Shown here: piece by piece, positions 33,346 through 45,735 of the stretch
Numbering within the stretch: position 1 is the first letter of the stretch
Layout of the letters: each line of letters opens with the position of its first letter
NCBI RefSeq assembly: GCF_000764305.2
Contig: NW_025939765.1
Span: 97,073 to 161,072, forward strand
Direction: 5' to 3'
DNA length: 64,000 bases
Source: Hyalella azteca
Lineage: Eukaryota; Arthropoda; Malacostraca; Amphipoda; Hyalellidae
Program-made: the position numbers and the translations under genes
The notes under the pieces: model-generated
Told to the model about the DNA's origin: nothing
Database searches by the model: none
Seen by the model: only the letters and a program-made list of their open reading frames with translations

Positions 33346-35016
33346 TTGAATAAAGACACTAGAAACAATGAAAAATTTTCCATAATTTACCGTATTGCAA
33401 GGGTAACACTAGTCACTAAGTAACGCAGAAGTAGGGTTGATTACTTTAAAACTGAGGGACAGATCAGTAATTAAATGCGATAATTATGTAATTACCACCG
33501 TGTTCAGAATTAAATTATTATTACCTGAAATTATCAGGTAATAATAATTGAATGCAAGAAAAGCCCGAAAGTTCGACGAGAAAATGAGAAAAGTTCGACG
33601 TGGGCCCGTGGGAATGAGAAAAGTTCGACGTGGGCCCGCTCCCCGCTCGCGTCACAGCTCAGTGACCCTCGGAGTCGGTGTAGGCCACCATCAGAGGCGT
33701 TAAGGTCGGGGCCCTGATCATTGACATGAAACCATTCCCTGTTTTTAATTAATAAAATTAATTCCTTTTTGTTGGAATGGTGAGTGTGGGAGGCCTTTAT
33801 TAAAAAAAATTATCACTCAAGACTGACAAAAAAATGTACTCCTGGACAACATTCAGTAAATCATGTTGTCAAGTGAGCAACTTTTCAATGAAGGAGGAAA
33901 AGAATACAAGCAATGACTATGTTAAAAAACGACAAACGTTTAATTTAAAATCCATCATAAAAAAATAGCCAGCAGCACAGAGCAGATTATCTTTGGTAAA
34001 AAGGCATTTTCAGTCACCCGACCGCAGAATTTTGGTACCGGCAACAGAGAAATCGTTAAACCCGCAAACGAATGTCCCCCAGCATTGGCAATAATTAATC
34101 CAGCAAATCAAGTCTTCTGCTAAATTTTAACAACAATATTGTAAGGAATTAGCCACACTTGATACTGACTAGAATGCAAAAAAAGCAGCTCTCCTCCCAC
34201 AGCAGCATTCAATACCTCGAAGACGCAGGAATGTCTTAGCTTTGAATAGCACCATTACGTCGTGAACACAAAAAATGTTTTGAACAAACGAAATAAATGA
34301 TTAGTTTGTGTAGCTGATCAGTACCTGACCATCAAAACATTAACTAAGTTTGGTCAACAAACGCCTATATATTTCTCAGGTTTACAACCAAAAAACGTAC
34401 TAATGCTGTTCTAAAAAACTAATGCTGTTCGTTAATATTATGCTGTTCGCACACAGCATTAGATCTTGCTTCATATCTGAACAGGGAAGGCACACGGTAG
34501 CAAGGCACCGATATATATAATTATTATCACATTTAATTTAACCATGCCTAATGAAAAGAAACTAAGGTCAAGTTGGTGGACGAGGCAAGCAATATGAAAA
34601 CCTGATGAGCGAAGTGTTTCTCTGGCATGGCTACCACGAAGGCTTCGTGGCCATTGCTCATTAGTGCTCTTAACAAGTAACCAGGATTCGAAAATAAATT
34701 GATTTTAAAATAAGGTGCAAATCATTTAAACAAAATAAAAAAAAACATGCATCCGTAAATAACTAACTAATAATTAAACAATACACTCCAGAAACAACAT
34801 TTCGATGAAAAAGTGAACATTAGGTCATCCAAAACGTCTACTGAAAAATTTATGTATAAGTACTCTTAATATCGCACAACCATGATATTGCTAAGCGTTG
34901 GAATGCCCAATAAACAGCCAGATTTAACACTAAGGCAAGTTGATGCATACCGCATAGAAGATGCATATAGACATTAATATGCATTGGGATACCTGGACTA
35001 GAACTCAATATGAGTT
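33346..35016. other. Spacer; no gene seen
   Basis: Contains a perfect 16-bp palindrome pair at 33513-33549 and a direct repeat of GAGAAAAGTTCGACGTGGGC at about 33588 and 33617 in a short GC-rich patch. The rest is AT-rich without recognisable coding. Confidence 0.4.
33513..33549. repeat. Perfect hairpin, 16-bp arms
   Basis: AATTATTATTACCTGA at 33513-33528 pairs exactly with 33534-33549 around a five-base loop. Confidence 0.85.
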
Positions 35017-35156
35017 ATGCTAATTATTGTCATAAGGACTGCAATGCTCCTTCAACGCAGAGGTAAAATGGGAACCGTGTTTTGTGTTTCAGTTCGCATC
35101 GCTAACTCCAGTAACGTTAATGTGCAGAAAGCGTCTAATGGAGTTGGCAACGTCAA

Positions 35157-35256
35157 CAGGCATGAGGGCACAGGCATCAACAGGCGTGAGGGCACAGGCA
35201 TCAACAGGCCTGAGGGCACAGGCATCAACAGGCCTGAGGGCACAGGCATCAACACC
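35157..35256. repeat. 24-bp tandem repeat, about four units
   Basis: Units of GGGCACAGGCATCAACAGGC plus CTGA. Because 24 is a multiple of 3, all frames stay open here: the plus-strand frame 35017-35283 repeats EGTGINRP. No start context or homology supports a real protein. Confidence 0.85.
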
Positions 35257-35283
35257 AAACGAGTCACTCTTCAATACAATTAA

Positions 35284-37642
35284 CTTCATTGGCCTAAACG
35301 TACATAATTTAGACACAAATAAGGAATTGATTTGCACAGATCCTCCACGAATGATATACCGTACACAGAGCTAGCAAATAAACGGTATCATTTACAATTT
35401 TTTTTGCAACTCCTTGTGCACAAATTACCTACGCTTACGACTGACAACAACCGAGATTCTCGTATCTGGTCGTATCAAATGAAATTAAAAGTCAACGTCA
35501 ACGTCTGCACAAGGAGGAAACCTAACGTTTCATTTTGAGTGATTAGAGTAACAACAACGAATAAAGTATCAAGTTGAATAACAATTTCATGGAAGACATT
35601 ATTATCTGGTCACGCAGAGGCTCGTAGAAATGAATGGCATGTCTGTTAAGAGTCAAGAGCAAATTGGACAGAGCAAGGACAATAAATTAATCAGAGCAGC
35701 AATGCTGTTCTTTGAATACAAAATAACTAGCTCAACTAAATTATAAATGCTCTTTGGGTTCGCAAATTGAAGCGAGAATTTTCATGATATACGAAGTGTG
35801 GGCAAACAAGTGAAAACACTATCACACGGTGCTGAAACAATTTAAATTATTGATAGATGAAAAACTCGGTCACAAAGAATGCCAAATAACACAACAAGAA
35901 GGTGTCAATAAACTTGCAATTGGCCGGGCAATTAGCATCAACATTGCAAATTGAATGGAATAAATAGTCAAGGCAAAGCTAGAATTGCACCTGCGCCGTC
36001 CGTCAAGTGAAGATATAACAAATGAAAGGAGTCTGAAGAACAGATAATACATACTTTTAATGATAATTATTTAGAAGCATTAAGCAACTAAATGGAATCG
36101 ACGATTATTGCAGCAACTAATTTTGTAAGCCGTGTAATAATAAGAGGCGGCGATCCATCGTGGCCTGGGACTGCTATGTCCCAAACAAATACTAAGGATA
36201 CTAAGAATATGACACATATCTTTTTGTCTACTGGCAGTGACATGACTCACCAGGCCTTCAGATGCAACGTTTACGACTAGTAATGTACGCGCAGACAAAC
36301 CTAAGCAGCATTTAACATAAGATTTAAAAGCTGAGTGATATCTATAGCGAAAACACAACTTTCGAGTGAGATTGGTAAGAAGTGAACCTTTTACAGGAAA
36401 CCGATAATTGAATAAACATATTTTTGGATGTAAAATTGGCCGCAAGGTAAACAGCATTTGGATGTAAAAATCAGCAAACAGAAATGCTTGGTAGTGCCTT
36501 TGGCAAGATGGACGAGCAGCGCATGGATGAGAAGATCCCAGGCGAAGTGGATACAGATGAGCTTGGCCCAGACGAGAAAACCCAGTGGATTCTTCATTGA
36601 GAGTTTGCAGACAGTTTTTGCTGTTGTTTGCTGTTTGTTGCTCCCTGTTGTCCATTGAGCTAAGCGACGGCCAAGTTCTAGCTAGATGTGGTGGCAGTGC
36701 TCTAGTCATATCAACTGCGTAGAGTCTGTCAATCACATGGCAAATTAATGACATAGCAAAGTAGACACGCCATGTATCTGGGTGAGACACAGGGCGATAC
36801 ACGATGGACTATTCTCCCTCTTGCCATGATATCCAAGATATAAATAATACATTACTATTGATGTGAGGGCAAGCTCTAGGGCATAAAAATGTAATGAATC
36901 CACAAATGATGGAAATAATAAGAAGAAAGACTACAATGAAAAGATACAGCCAAACCTTGATATGATAGGAAAGCCAGTAAATTTTTATTCAATTCACGCT
37001 TCCAAGCCTGTCATGAATACATGTTGAATACAGCGAAAATCATAATAACTGAGGAAGCCTTTATATACGTAGTTTACCGCGAATAAATGTGGAACAGTTA
37101 CAAGTGACACAAGTGCAAGGAGCACAAAATCGACACTTTGTTCTCATCAAGACCCAGCAAAATGTTGTTCTCATCAAGTTTATGGCCCGGCAGACCATTG
37201 CCGGGCCATAAATGCTGAACATTATTGAAAAAATTGAACGTAGGTATTGCAGCACTGAAGAAAAAGTATATCGCGCCATGATGGCAGCGTTCATATGTTC
37301 ATGACAATGTTTGAATTATAAGACATAGAATCAATAGAACTTTCTTCCTCTGAAAGAAAAAATCGCATAATCTTCAAACAATATTTGAAAATATTTGCAG
37401 CCAAATAATTAGTTTACAATTCACCAATGATTAATACTTAAATTTAATGCATGAGAGTAGAATAAAAAATGCGTTGACACAAACCAATGGTATATATGGT
37501 ATTTTTATTAGCATATATATACCGTACCTATTTGAGAAAAATCGGCTCAAAACGCGACACAGCTTTCAAACTGAAAAAAAGACAATCAAAAATCCCTTAT
37601 AGTCATTGGAACATCAACAGAAAAAACTAAGCATTTGTAATT
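35284..37642. other. Spacer downstream of the SWEET gene; one long featureless ORF
   Basis: A 240-codon minus-strand frame (36802-36080) has no recognised domain and is rich in His, Cys and Tyr in a non-protein-like way. On the plus strand, 36486-36599 encodes an acidic peptide (MDEQRMDEKIPGEVDTDELG) that looks more like protein, but its acceptor lacks a pyrimidine tract. Neither is called as a gene. Confidence 0.35.
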
Positions 37643-39724
37643 CTAGTAAAGAAATACAATACCTTTAAGAATGCTCTCAGGAGTGTCTGGCGAGTACACA
37701 AGGAACAGCAGCAACTGCAGGCCGGAGATGAGAGCGCACAGGAAATTTGGGATGACAACAAAAACGGCATCAATAAGTCTGCCATAGATAGTCCAGGCTG
37801 ATGTCGACAGGAACATGAGCAGGATGAGTGGGAAGGGCATGATGGAGGTCGACTTCACCCTGATGACCTCAAACACTGACGCCAGGGGTGAGGCACAGAA
37901 CAGGATTGAGGCTATGCAGCTCAGCAGCCCCACGTGTGACGTAACGACCAAGCGATCGTTGGCTGGGGAGGAATTTAAGGCATGAAAAATTGGCAGGGAT
38001 GAACAAAAATGTTAAGCTAGAAGTTTGGATCATTTAATTATTAGTTATCTACAATAACTAGATGTTTTAACCAGTTGTCTTTCAACATATTTATGGTCGT
38101 CAATGATATTTGTTTCCTAATGCCTGGCAGTAAGAGTTACTCTCAATATATATAAAGGGTAAACTCTATGTCTATGGATATGTGAAATATCTAATTTAGA
38201 TCAAAAGGACTGGCAACATGTTAGGACTGAAGAATCTGAGGCCAAAAAGAGTTTGATGATCACATTTTGTTTACCCTCTTACCAGAGTAAGTTGCATAGT
38301 ATAAGATGCTGCCGAGAATGACGACCAGAGCAAGCATCTGTCTCTTAACAGCAGTTCTTACAGGCACCGCAACGCAGTAGAGCAGGAACACCATCAAATA
38401 CAACACCTGAAACATGAGAACTCACTGTATCCAAACAAATAGTAGTAAGTTTACAGGGTGCATGAACATATTTCATTTAAAAATACATTTTTTATATTTT
38501 TTTTGCTACTGTATATATAATTTTTTTTTTATTTTTTGCTAAATTTAAATTTTTTTGTATTTTTTTGCTATATATCAAAATTCTGTTGTATTTTTTACTA
38601 ATACTAACAACAAGAAACATCTTATGCCTTGTGAATAAGAGCTTCTTTATTAGGTTGAACTGGAAGGAATGTTTAGCTGTTTGTCAACTCCAGATGCACA
38701 TTTGCAAAAATACAAGCAGTCTTATTATAAAATTACCAATATTAGAGTGAAGTAAAAACACAGTCTAACAAAAAATATACAAACAATCCAGAAGTCAGCA
38801 AAGAAACCTGTTCTGGATGAGTTGTGCTAAAATTAGAGTCACTTACTTGTGTTACAAGGCCAACTGAGTTGGTGATAATTATAGAACTATCACCCAGTAA
38901 AGAACCATAGACGAGCCAGGTTCTGTAATCAAGAAGGTAAACAAAATCTCCAGAAGCATTCTAACATGAAACTGACAGGAAACTTAGCTCTGAGTGCTTG
39001 ATTATAACATAATAATATGAAATATTTGTGAATACCTTGTACATAAAATAAAGCAATGCATAGGGAAATATCCCAAGCTGTCAATAATTTCATTTCACAA
39101 ATTTAATTTGAGAATGATCAATTGTAAACCTTAAGAAAATGATATAAAAATGTATATATATTGTCAGTTGCAAGCAACACATGTTTTACAGCCATGTACA
39201 AAATTTATTTGGTAGTTTTAGATCATAGAATTTTGATTTGTGGGACATACCAGAGGAATCCTCAAACCTGATATATACCTACACAATTGAGCTCTCAACT
39301 GATTATATCAAAGAGCAACTAAACAAAGAAAAAGACAATAATTGAGACATGCAGTAATAAAATAATGAGGGAATTTTCTTTACTAAGAAATTCATACATA
39401 AGTTATTATGCTCATCAACTGATTATATCAAAGAGCAACTAAACAAAGAAAATGTACTAAAAGACAATAATTGAGATATGCAGTAATAAAATAATGGGGG
39501 AATTTTCTTTACTAAGAAATTCATACATAAATTTTAATGCTCATATGATAGCAAATAGCAACAACTCACACTGAGTTGAAGATACCAGTGATGAAGGGAA
39601 AGCTGGAGTGTGAACCTGTGTGCCCCAGTCTGATAATTTGAAGGCAAATAAATGATCCACTCAAAAATAGGAGAATTGTTAAACTTGAGGCAAGAGAAGC
39701 AACAGCGTCCTGGAAGACCAACAT
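37643..39724 (-). CDS. SLC50A1: SWEET-family sugar transporter (SLC50)
   Basis: SWEETs are seven-helix uniporters made of two MtN3/saliva triple-helix repeats; animal members transport glucose across the plasma or Golgi membrane. Four minus-strand exons join in phase: 39724-39570, 38922-38847, 38406-38283 and 37962-37643, giving 224 aa (human SLC50A1 is 221). Exon 1 starts MLVFQDAVASLASSL and includes GSHSSFPFITGIFNS; exon 2 has WLVYGSLLGDSSIIITNSVG, the repeat-1 signature. Exon 4 holds the second repeat: FCASPLASVFEVIRVKSTS, then ASWxxYG-like SAWTIYGRLIDA and IPNFLCALISGLQLLLF. The paired Asn residues of the sugar pocket (repeat-1 ITNSVG, repeat-2 IPNFLC) are present. All introns are GT-AG. 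The stop at 37645-37643 follows a possible further donor (AAAG|GTATTG), so the last few residues are less certain. Confidence 0.95.
39295..39543. repeat. Tandem duplication of about 125 bp in the SWEET leader/intron region
   Basis: Two units starting CAACTGATTATATCAAAGAG with a 9-bp insertion (TGTACTAAA) in the second and a few substitutions. They lie in SWEET intron 1. Confidence 0.85.
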
Positions 39725-40529
39725 GTTTGAAGCTCTGAAATTTTCTTAAAAGCAATCTGAAAAGCAAGGTCTGGATTATTAAATCAACCTTAAAACCATA
39801 GATATTTTATGGCTTAACCTTGACTATCAACATTCTAATTTAATTCAATAGGCTGTTAGATACGTAATTAATTAGCAGCAATGGAAAAATGTTAAATTTC
39901 TAATTCATTTTATGAGCAGTGAGTAAATTTTTTAAATAACAAACTCAATTGCCAAGCCCAAAAAATTAGTCTACAAGTGAAAATTGGTCCTTAAAATAGA
40001 AAAAAATTATTTTACTTTAATCTTTGGGCAATTGTTTCCTGAATAGTATAAATATTATTTCATCTCAGCTGAGTTATTTGTAGCTCCATTACTAAATAAG
40101 CACTGATGGAAATGACCATGACTATGATGCCAATCTCAAATATCTGGCAGAATTTTCTTTAAATAGTGGGTGAAAAAGACTTTCATGGGTGAGTTTGGCT
40201 AATTGTGGGCAAAAATGTTGCACTGACCACTTACATGGCCATTTTTGTTTTATTCACAGGAAGCTTCTTGTCAATTTCCTGTTTGGCTATGATGCAAAAG
40301 ACAAGACACCATTGATTCCTAAATTTTTGAGAGATAATTTTTGTTTCTAAATACACCAAGCTGCAAAATTTTCAAGTTCATTGCAGCAACATATTTAGAA
40401 GTGCATCATGAATTAAAACTTATTTAATAAATAAATATTAAGCTAAAATATAAACCTATTTTGAATGCTGAACAAATTTTGTGTTTAAAAAATTAATTTC
40501 ACATTTTTTAGGTAGTCATCTTCATGGAA
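39725..40529. other. Upstream of the SWEET gene; no gene seen
   Basis: AT-rich; presumed promoter and any 5' UTR of the SWEET gene. No repeat family was recognised. Confidence 0.4.
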
Positions 40530-41030
40530 ATAATGATATGCATTTAAAAATTACTTTTTAAAGACAACACTACTAAAGAATACAGAGTCTCCTATGTTAC
40601 ACATCTACAATGAATTTCTAATTTTATTTCCATATATTAATAAAAATTAATTTTTAATTTTTTTAATATTAATATATGAAAAAGAAAATAAATTTTTAAA
40701 ATTATTTATTCTGTCAATTGATTCATGCCTTGTCTTTAACTTAGCACAAGTGTGCAAAATTTCAGATTGATTGGACAGGTAGAAGTGTGCTGAATATTGA
40801 TAAGATTTGTAGAAGAAAAAACTATTTTTTCAATTTTTCATGCAACAAAAATTTTTTTATTTTAAAATTATATATTCTGTTAATTGATTCATGCATTGTC
40901 TTCAACTTTACGCAAGTGTGCCAAATTTTAGATCAATTGGACAGGTAGAAGTGTGTTAAATATTGATTATAAGATGTGTAGCAGACAGACAAACAAACAG
41001 ACAAGAAGTGAAGTTAAAGAGAAGTATTGT
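40530..41030 (-). mobile_element. Old nonautonomous repeat, family B (copy 2)
   Basis: Reverse-oriented match to 13254-13600, with two internal copies of the GATTGGACAGGTAGAAGTGT block (about 40770 and 40930) and a terminal CAGACAGACAAACAAACAGA tract at 40981 on. Confidence 0.65.
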
Positions 41031-42018
41031 AAAAAGACCAAGGGAACATGGTTAGAAAATGTATCAAATGTTTACTAATGGAAATTGGGAAGAATCCACC
41101 CATGAATGGGATGAAAATGAATGTGTTTGTGGACATTTTTACCTGTTCCTGTGGCTCTTCCATAATCTATTCCATATAAATTACGAAAAATAACAAATTA
41201 TTCACTGTTATCATTAAAAATACTTGTGAAATGATTGTTTCTACTCACCATTTCTGGAAAATCCTGTCTAGTATTTTAAATTGGCAACAGTCATGGCTTC
41301 CCACCCAGAAATTTGGTAGTACAAAACTAATTATAGTACCATTTTCTACAGAAAAATTCTGCACACTTAAATGATCATGTGTTCATTGGTTTGATTTTTG
41401 TTTGGAATCAGTGTCAATTTTCCTAGTGCCATATACTGCTTAGTGCTTAGCAGCTAGATGCCTAGATAAATTGTTTCTATAAAATTTATAACCAAAGTGC
41501 ATGTAATAGAGTCACGAGTTTCTAAAGTTAAGAGAAAAATATGTTAGTTTTAGAATAGAATAGAATTGTTGGCACTGAATAAATAGGCCCATGGCCTGTT
41601 TTGAGCCACAAAATTCTAGTAATCTAGTATTTAGTATGAAATTTCCTATCTAGATGCCAGAGCATGCTGCATAGTTGGGCACAGACTGAAAATTCTAGCC
41701 TGAAAATCAGACACTTTTTGTTGACCTTCTAACTTCTTTACTCTTTAGTAAGCCAGTAAGTAAGCCCTATTATAAAGTAGACCAGTAAATATTGTGGATA
41801 CTTGCCCAAAATGAAAAGTTGGGTAGAACTAGAACTTTAGAAGCAAGTAGTAACCTGTGAATGAAACTTAAATGACCATGCTTGAGCCTGTAGACGATTT
41901 TATCGCTTCAGTTTCATATAGCTTTTGCCTGATTTGTTCAGTAAAAATTAAGTTAATGGCATAGGTCCTATTTTTGCTTGCAATTTTTGTAAAATTCTGC
42001 CCAATACTCCAGATAAGA
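41031..42018. other. Spacer with a LINE-tail scrap
   Basis: About 41555-41605 (GAATAGAATAGAATTGTTGG followed by AATAGGCCCATGGCCTGTT) is the 3' end of the CR1-like family, minus orientation. The rest shows nothing recognisable. Confidence 0.5.
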
Positions 42019-42020
42019 TA

Positions 42021-43412
42021 GGGTAAATGCGGTATATTCCGACATCGTAGGTAATTCCGTCACCTCTCCAGTTTTTCCTTTATATTAAGCTTTGTTTTAG
42101 TTCCATGCGTTTGTTGATGGTTGAAATGGTGACGTCATGCATTTGCGAGTCAAAATACTGCCAAAACACTAGGTATTGGCCATCTAGTGGGAAAATATTG
42201 AGATCCAAAGAGAGACAATGCATGCCACGTGGTGAGATCATCGAAAAATAATCAAATTTGACAGTTGACATGGCTCTACCCCACTGTGCAGAGAGTGGAT
42301 GAATATTGCAAGATCTTTGGCGATGCTTCTGTAGCAAAATTTACGCCTTCAGAAGATCTTGCCGACACATTTAGAATGAAATTCTTGCATTTAATATATT
42401 TATCAGTCTTCCACCAACTATTTAGAAAAAAGTAAGGTTTCCGGTAAGATGGATGGATCAGGATACAGTGAAGCTTGTCCAGAAATCACTTGCAATGAGT
42501 TCCCGCCAAAAAAATGTAAACAAGTTTACAATTGCATAGTTGTGGTCACATTTGAGCGGTCAGACTGCATTATCACATGTTCAGTTGACACTTGCTGTAC
42601 AATTGGACTGTTATTAGGGTAAAATTAGTTATTCGGGATAACATGTGCATGCAACCTTGTAAATAAGTTTGTGGCTTGTAAATAGTTTTTCATTACTCAG
42701 CGTAAATGGCTTTTCATTAAAAACTACCTAGCAACAAATCTTGAAAATGGTTGGCGACGCTTTGGGCTTAAAAACCCATATATTGGCGACGCTGCATCCA
42801 CCATCTGCACCTTGGGCTCTACCAAATAGTGAATAACTGTTTTTATAGGAAGAATATTATGGTTTGAGACTTTTAAATACGTCTGTGAATATATTAGGAA
42901 TCCTTTAAGTATACTTGTATTCGCTGATTTCAAGTCGTAAATAAATTAATAGATGATTAAGTTGAGATGTTGGATTTAAACACGTGCGCCAAGTGAATCA
43001 ATTTTCATTACATTGCGCGAACTGTGCACAGCAATAGATTAAAAAAAGTGAAAATACGCGGGAAAATTCACCGAAAACATACATCATCCTGAGTGTGGAG
43101 CAAACGGAATTAGAACACGTGGATGTCGGCAATACGTATCAGTTAAATTTGAAGCGCTGACGCAATACGACTCACCACGTGTCGAATATTGCCACACAAA
43201 GTGACGGAATATAGGGATTTGGTAGGTTTCCATTCTAAAGGCTTTTTAATAAATATGGCAACATTTTGTGATGTTTCATCGTTGCTGACGCGTAGTGAAG
43301 TGTTTTGAGAGTCATGTGAAGGCAACAGAACTTACGTAACGCATACGTTTTTTTTATAGTTTTTCATTTCTCGATGCGTCCTTAATGTCGGAATATACTA
43401 CCGCATTTACCC
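42021..43412. mobile_element. MITE family A, longest copy, carrying a nested insertion
   Basis: The terminal repeats GGGTAAATGCGGTATATTCC and, in reverse, GGGTAAATGCGGTAGTATAT are flanked by TA (42019-42020 and 43413-43414). Without the insertion at 42281-42815 it is about 850 bp, longer than 20264-20745, so that copy lost an internal 370 bp or so. No transposase is present. Confidence 0.85.
42281..42815. mobile_element. Nested DNA element with 8-bp target duplication
   Basis: It interrupts the family A MITE after GCTCTACC (42273-42280), which is repeated at 42816-42823. The ends CCACTGTGCAGAGAGTGGAT and, in reverse, CCAAGGTGCAGATGGTGGAT form a 21-bp imperfect terminal inverted repeat. The 8-bp duplication fits hAT or P-type transposition. 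No transposase frame is visible in 535 bp. Confidence 0.8.
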
Positions 43413-44964
43413 TACCATCAAATGGGATAATAAGGTTAGTTATTTATAAAGAATAATACCATCATTCTTAATAATAACCTTTTACCATGAAAGATTTCAT
43501 TTCATAAACAAATTTGGGCTCATTTTGAAGTCTTTGCGAATTGCGAGGCAGCAAGGGCTACCTAGGTATCATATGGTAATTGGTATCTCCAAAAAAATTC
43601 CATTTGCTATTTGTTAGGTGCCAGACGCAATATAAAAGCCTCCCAAATTACCCCTGGAAACAGGGCAATAAGGGACACGACTCACGAACAGTCTGACAGA
43701 GAGAAGAGGAGGGGGAAGGGGCTAGTCTGCTGGGTTCTTGACTCTGAATGGATCGTTATGGACGGAACCATCGCTAAATATACTCGAGGAGTCGAGGTAT
43801 ATATAGAAGTCTAGTCCAAGATAAAGTTAAACGTAATTTATAAATGATTATTTGCCGGTTAGCTTTACGCAATTAAGCACACTAGTCTGACTAGAGATGC
43901 TCACTCGATGAACGCAGCTGACTCTCTCCGAGTCCGACGTGTCAATGTTTTTCAATCGTGAAGCCGGACAATTTAGTGGTCTGTCCGTACGGAAAAAAGT
44001 GTAGCGAATATTGGTGAACATGTGACAATTTTGCTCCCCTTCCATGTTTACATTTTTTTCTTTCAAGGAGTGCCCTTGTCAGGTATCATATTTAAAAACC
44101 TTCATGATATATAAATATGAAAATAATCGTTACGCCGCATGTATTACGGAAAAAGGCTCTAGGACTGTCACGATGATGTAACTGGAAGTCATTTATTTTT
44201 CATTATGCACTAGTAGTTGAATAAAATGAAAAAATGTTTTAGCGTATATTTTCGTAGCGTTGTTGTTTTGTTGTTGTCTTGTTGATATATTGTTGCATCG
44301 TTATTGAGTTTGTTTTTGTTGTTGATCGATTCATGTAGCGTTATTGAGCTCATCTGAACGCAAGGAGATGCTGTTGATGACTGGTATTTATTTAAACAAA
44401 TCAGAGAAGTGCATTTCCAATAACAAGCAATAAGTTTGCGTAGAGAAATCGCTGGATGTTTGGCCATGCTGAAGTAACGGTGAGAAGGAAACACAAATTA
44501 AACTTAAGGTCGATACATGAACATAAGGTCGAACTATAACTGCCTAAGATTGATTAACACTAAGGCGCTGTGATGCTTTATGAAAAACTTTAATGTGAAA
44601 TAGATGAACTGATGAGGAGCGATGGATCGATGAGTCAAGACAACATTCTATCAAGAAAAGACTGTCCTATTAGTAGATTTTTCTGGAATAGATTTTTATT
44701 CTTCACCCAAATAATTCGGACTCCTGAAGCGCCAAAAAATTAGCTCAAACGTTTACTTTTGGATTTCTACTTACTTTTAAATTGATGATTCTTCGGTGTT
44801 GGTGAAAACTAATTACAAAAATCGAACTGTATTAAAATGCATACTCTTTTTACCCTCTCTTGCTGATGAATTGACAAAAATCATTTATTATTTATTATGA
44901 AATTCGGTGTCGTGCGAAAATTCTTTGTACCCTGTCGTTCGTGCATCTCAAAGCTGCTACAGGC
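43413..44964. other. Spacer; no gene recognised
   Basis: Small ORFs at 43611-43814 and 44494-44210 lack motifs. No repeat family was recognised. Confidence 0.35.
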
Positions 44965-45029
44965 ATGAGCGCCCGAGCCATTCTCAACGCATTCGGTGTT
45001 CAGGACATCGTGATGGCAGTGTATCGAAC
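44965..45029 (+). CDS. Candidate short coding exon, unknown gene
   Basis: ATG at 44965 opens MSARAILNAFGVQDIVMAVY and runs to the donor CGAAC|GTGAGT at 45029. The same frame stays open upstream through CTCAAAGCTGCTACAGGC, so it may instead be an internal exon. It is G+C-richer than its flanks. No partner exon was found and the protein is not recognised. Confidence 0.3.
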
Positions 45030-45114
45030 GTGAGTATTTAATGTCATTGTCAACAGGCGAGGTAAAGTGTAATTATCCTCGGCTTATTTAGAAGGGCCGA
45101 GTTTTACATGTTGT

Positions 45115-45265
45115 TTTTAGCGCATTTTCTCATTTATGGAAGAAATGCACTATTGTGCTCGCCATGTCCGTCTGTCTGTCCGTCCGTCTGTCCGTCCGTC
45201 CGTGACCTCAAGTTTTCGTCGACGAGAAAATGTGCTCTCTGTCACTCACTACAGTGAGTACTGAG
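45115..45265 (+). mobile_element. Repeat family C, copy 2
   Basis: Matches 19600-19755 in reverse: TTTTTAGCGCATTTTCTCAT, a (GTCC/GTCT)n microsatellite, GAGAAAATGTGCTCTCTGTC and the terminal GTGAGTACTGAGTTA. Confidence 0.65.
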
Positions 45266-45329
45266 TTATGTTTTTGGATTATCTGCCGCAACAAAAGCGA
45301 AAACAAAAGTTCGTTCATTTATTGACGGC

Positions 45330-45357
45330 AGAATTGATACTACTTAGTATCAATTCT
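45330..45357. repeat. Hairpin, 13-bp arms
   Basis: AGAATTGATACTA at 45330-45342 pairs exactly with TAGTATCAATTCT at 45345-45357, with a two-base loop, just before a LINE tail. Confidence 0.8.
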
Positions 45358-45384
45358 GATACTCTGTAGTATATATACTATACT

Positions 45385-45735
45385 ATACAACAGCCTCCCT
45401 GATAGCATCGTTGACGCTCCGAGTATGAACATATTCAAAAACAGACTAGACGAAGCTATGCAGGAGCATATGTTCAGTCTTAAAATGCCTCGCAAATTAC
45501 GGAGCAGGCAATAAGTCCAGACGAAGCTATGCAGGAGCATATGTTCAGTCTTAAAATGCCTAGCAAATTACGGACCAGGCAATAAGTCCAGCAGCTATCT
45601 CAATCAATCGTCAGCTATGGAAAGATCGGGTTCCAAAGGCCGGATCCCTTGTGAATCAAGTCACGAAAAATTCAAGAATCTGCAACAGGCCATGGGCCTA
45701 TTTCTTCAATGCCGACACTTCTATTCTATTCTAAT
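45385..45735 (+). mobile_element. CR1-like LINE 3' end with internal 67-bp tandem duplication
   Basis: Begins in the final codons of ORF2 (NSLPDSIVDAPSMNIFKNRL frame) and ends in TTCTATTCTATTCT. A segment from CCAGACGAAGCTATGCAGGA to CAGGCAATAAGT occurs twice in tandem (about 45452-45590). It is a short 5'-truncated insertion typical of LINEs. Confidence 0.85.

Noticed and set aside
35017..35374. Repeat peptides around EGTGINRP
   Set aside because: 24-bp repeat keeps frames open; flanking codons show no protein-like composition.
36080..36802. 240-codon minus-strand ORF
   Set aside because: No domain, unusual Cys/His/Tyr content and no splice or signal context; probably chance.
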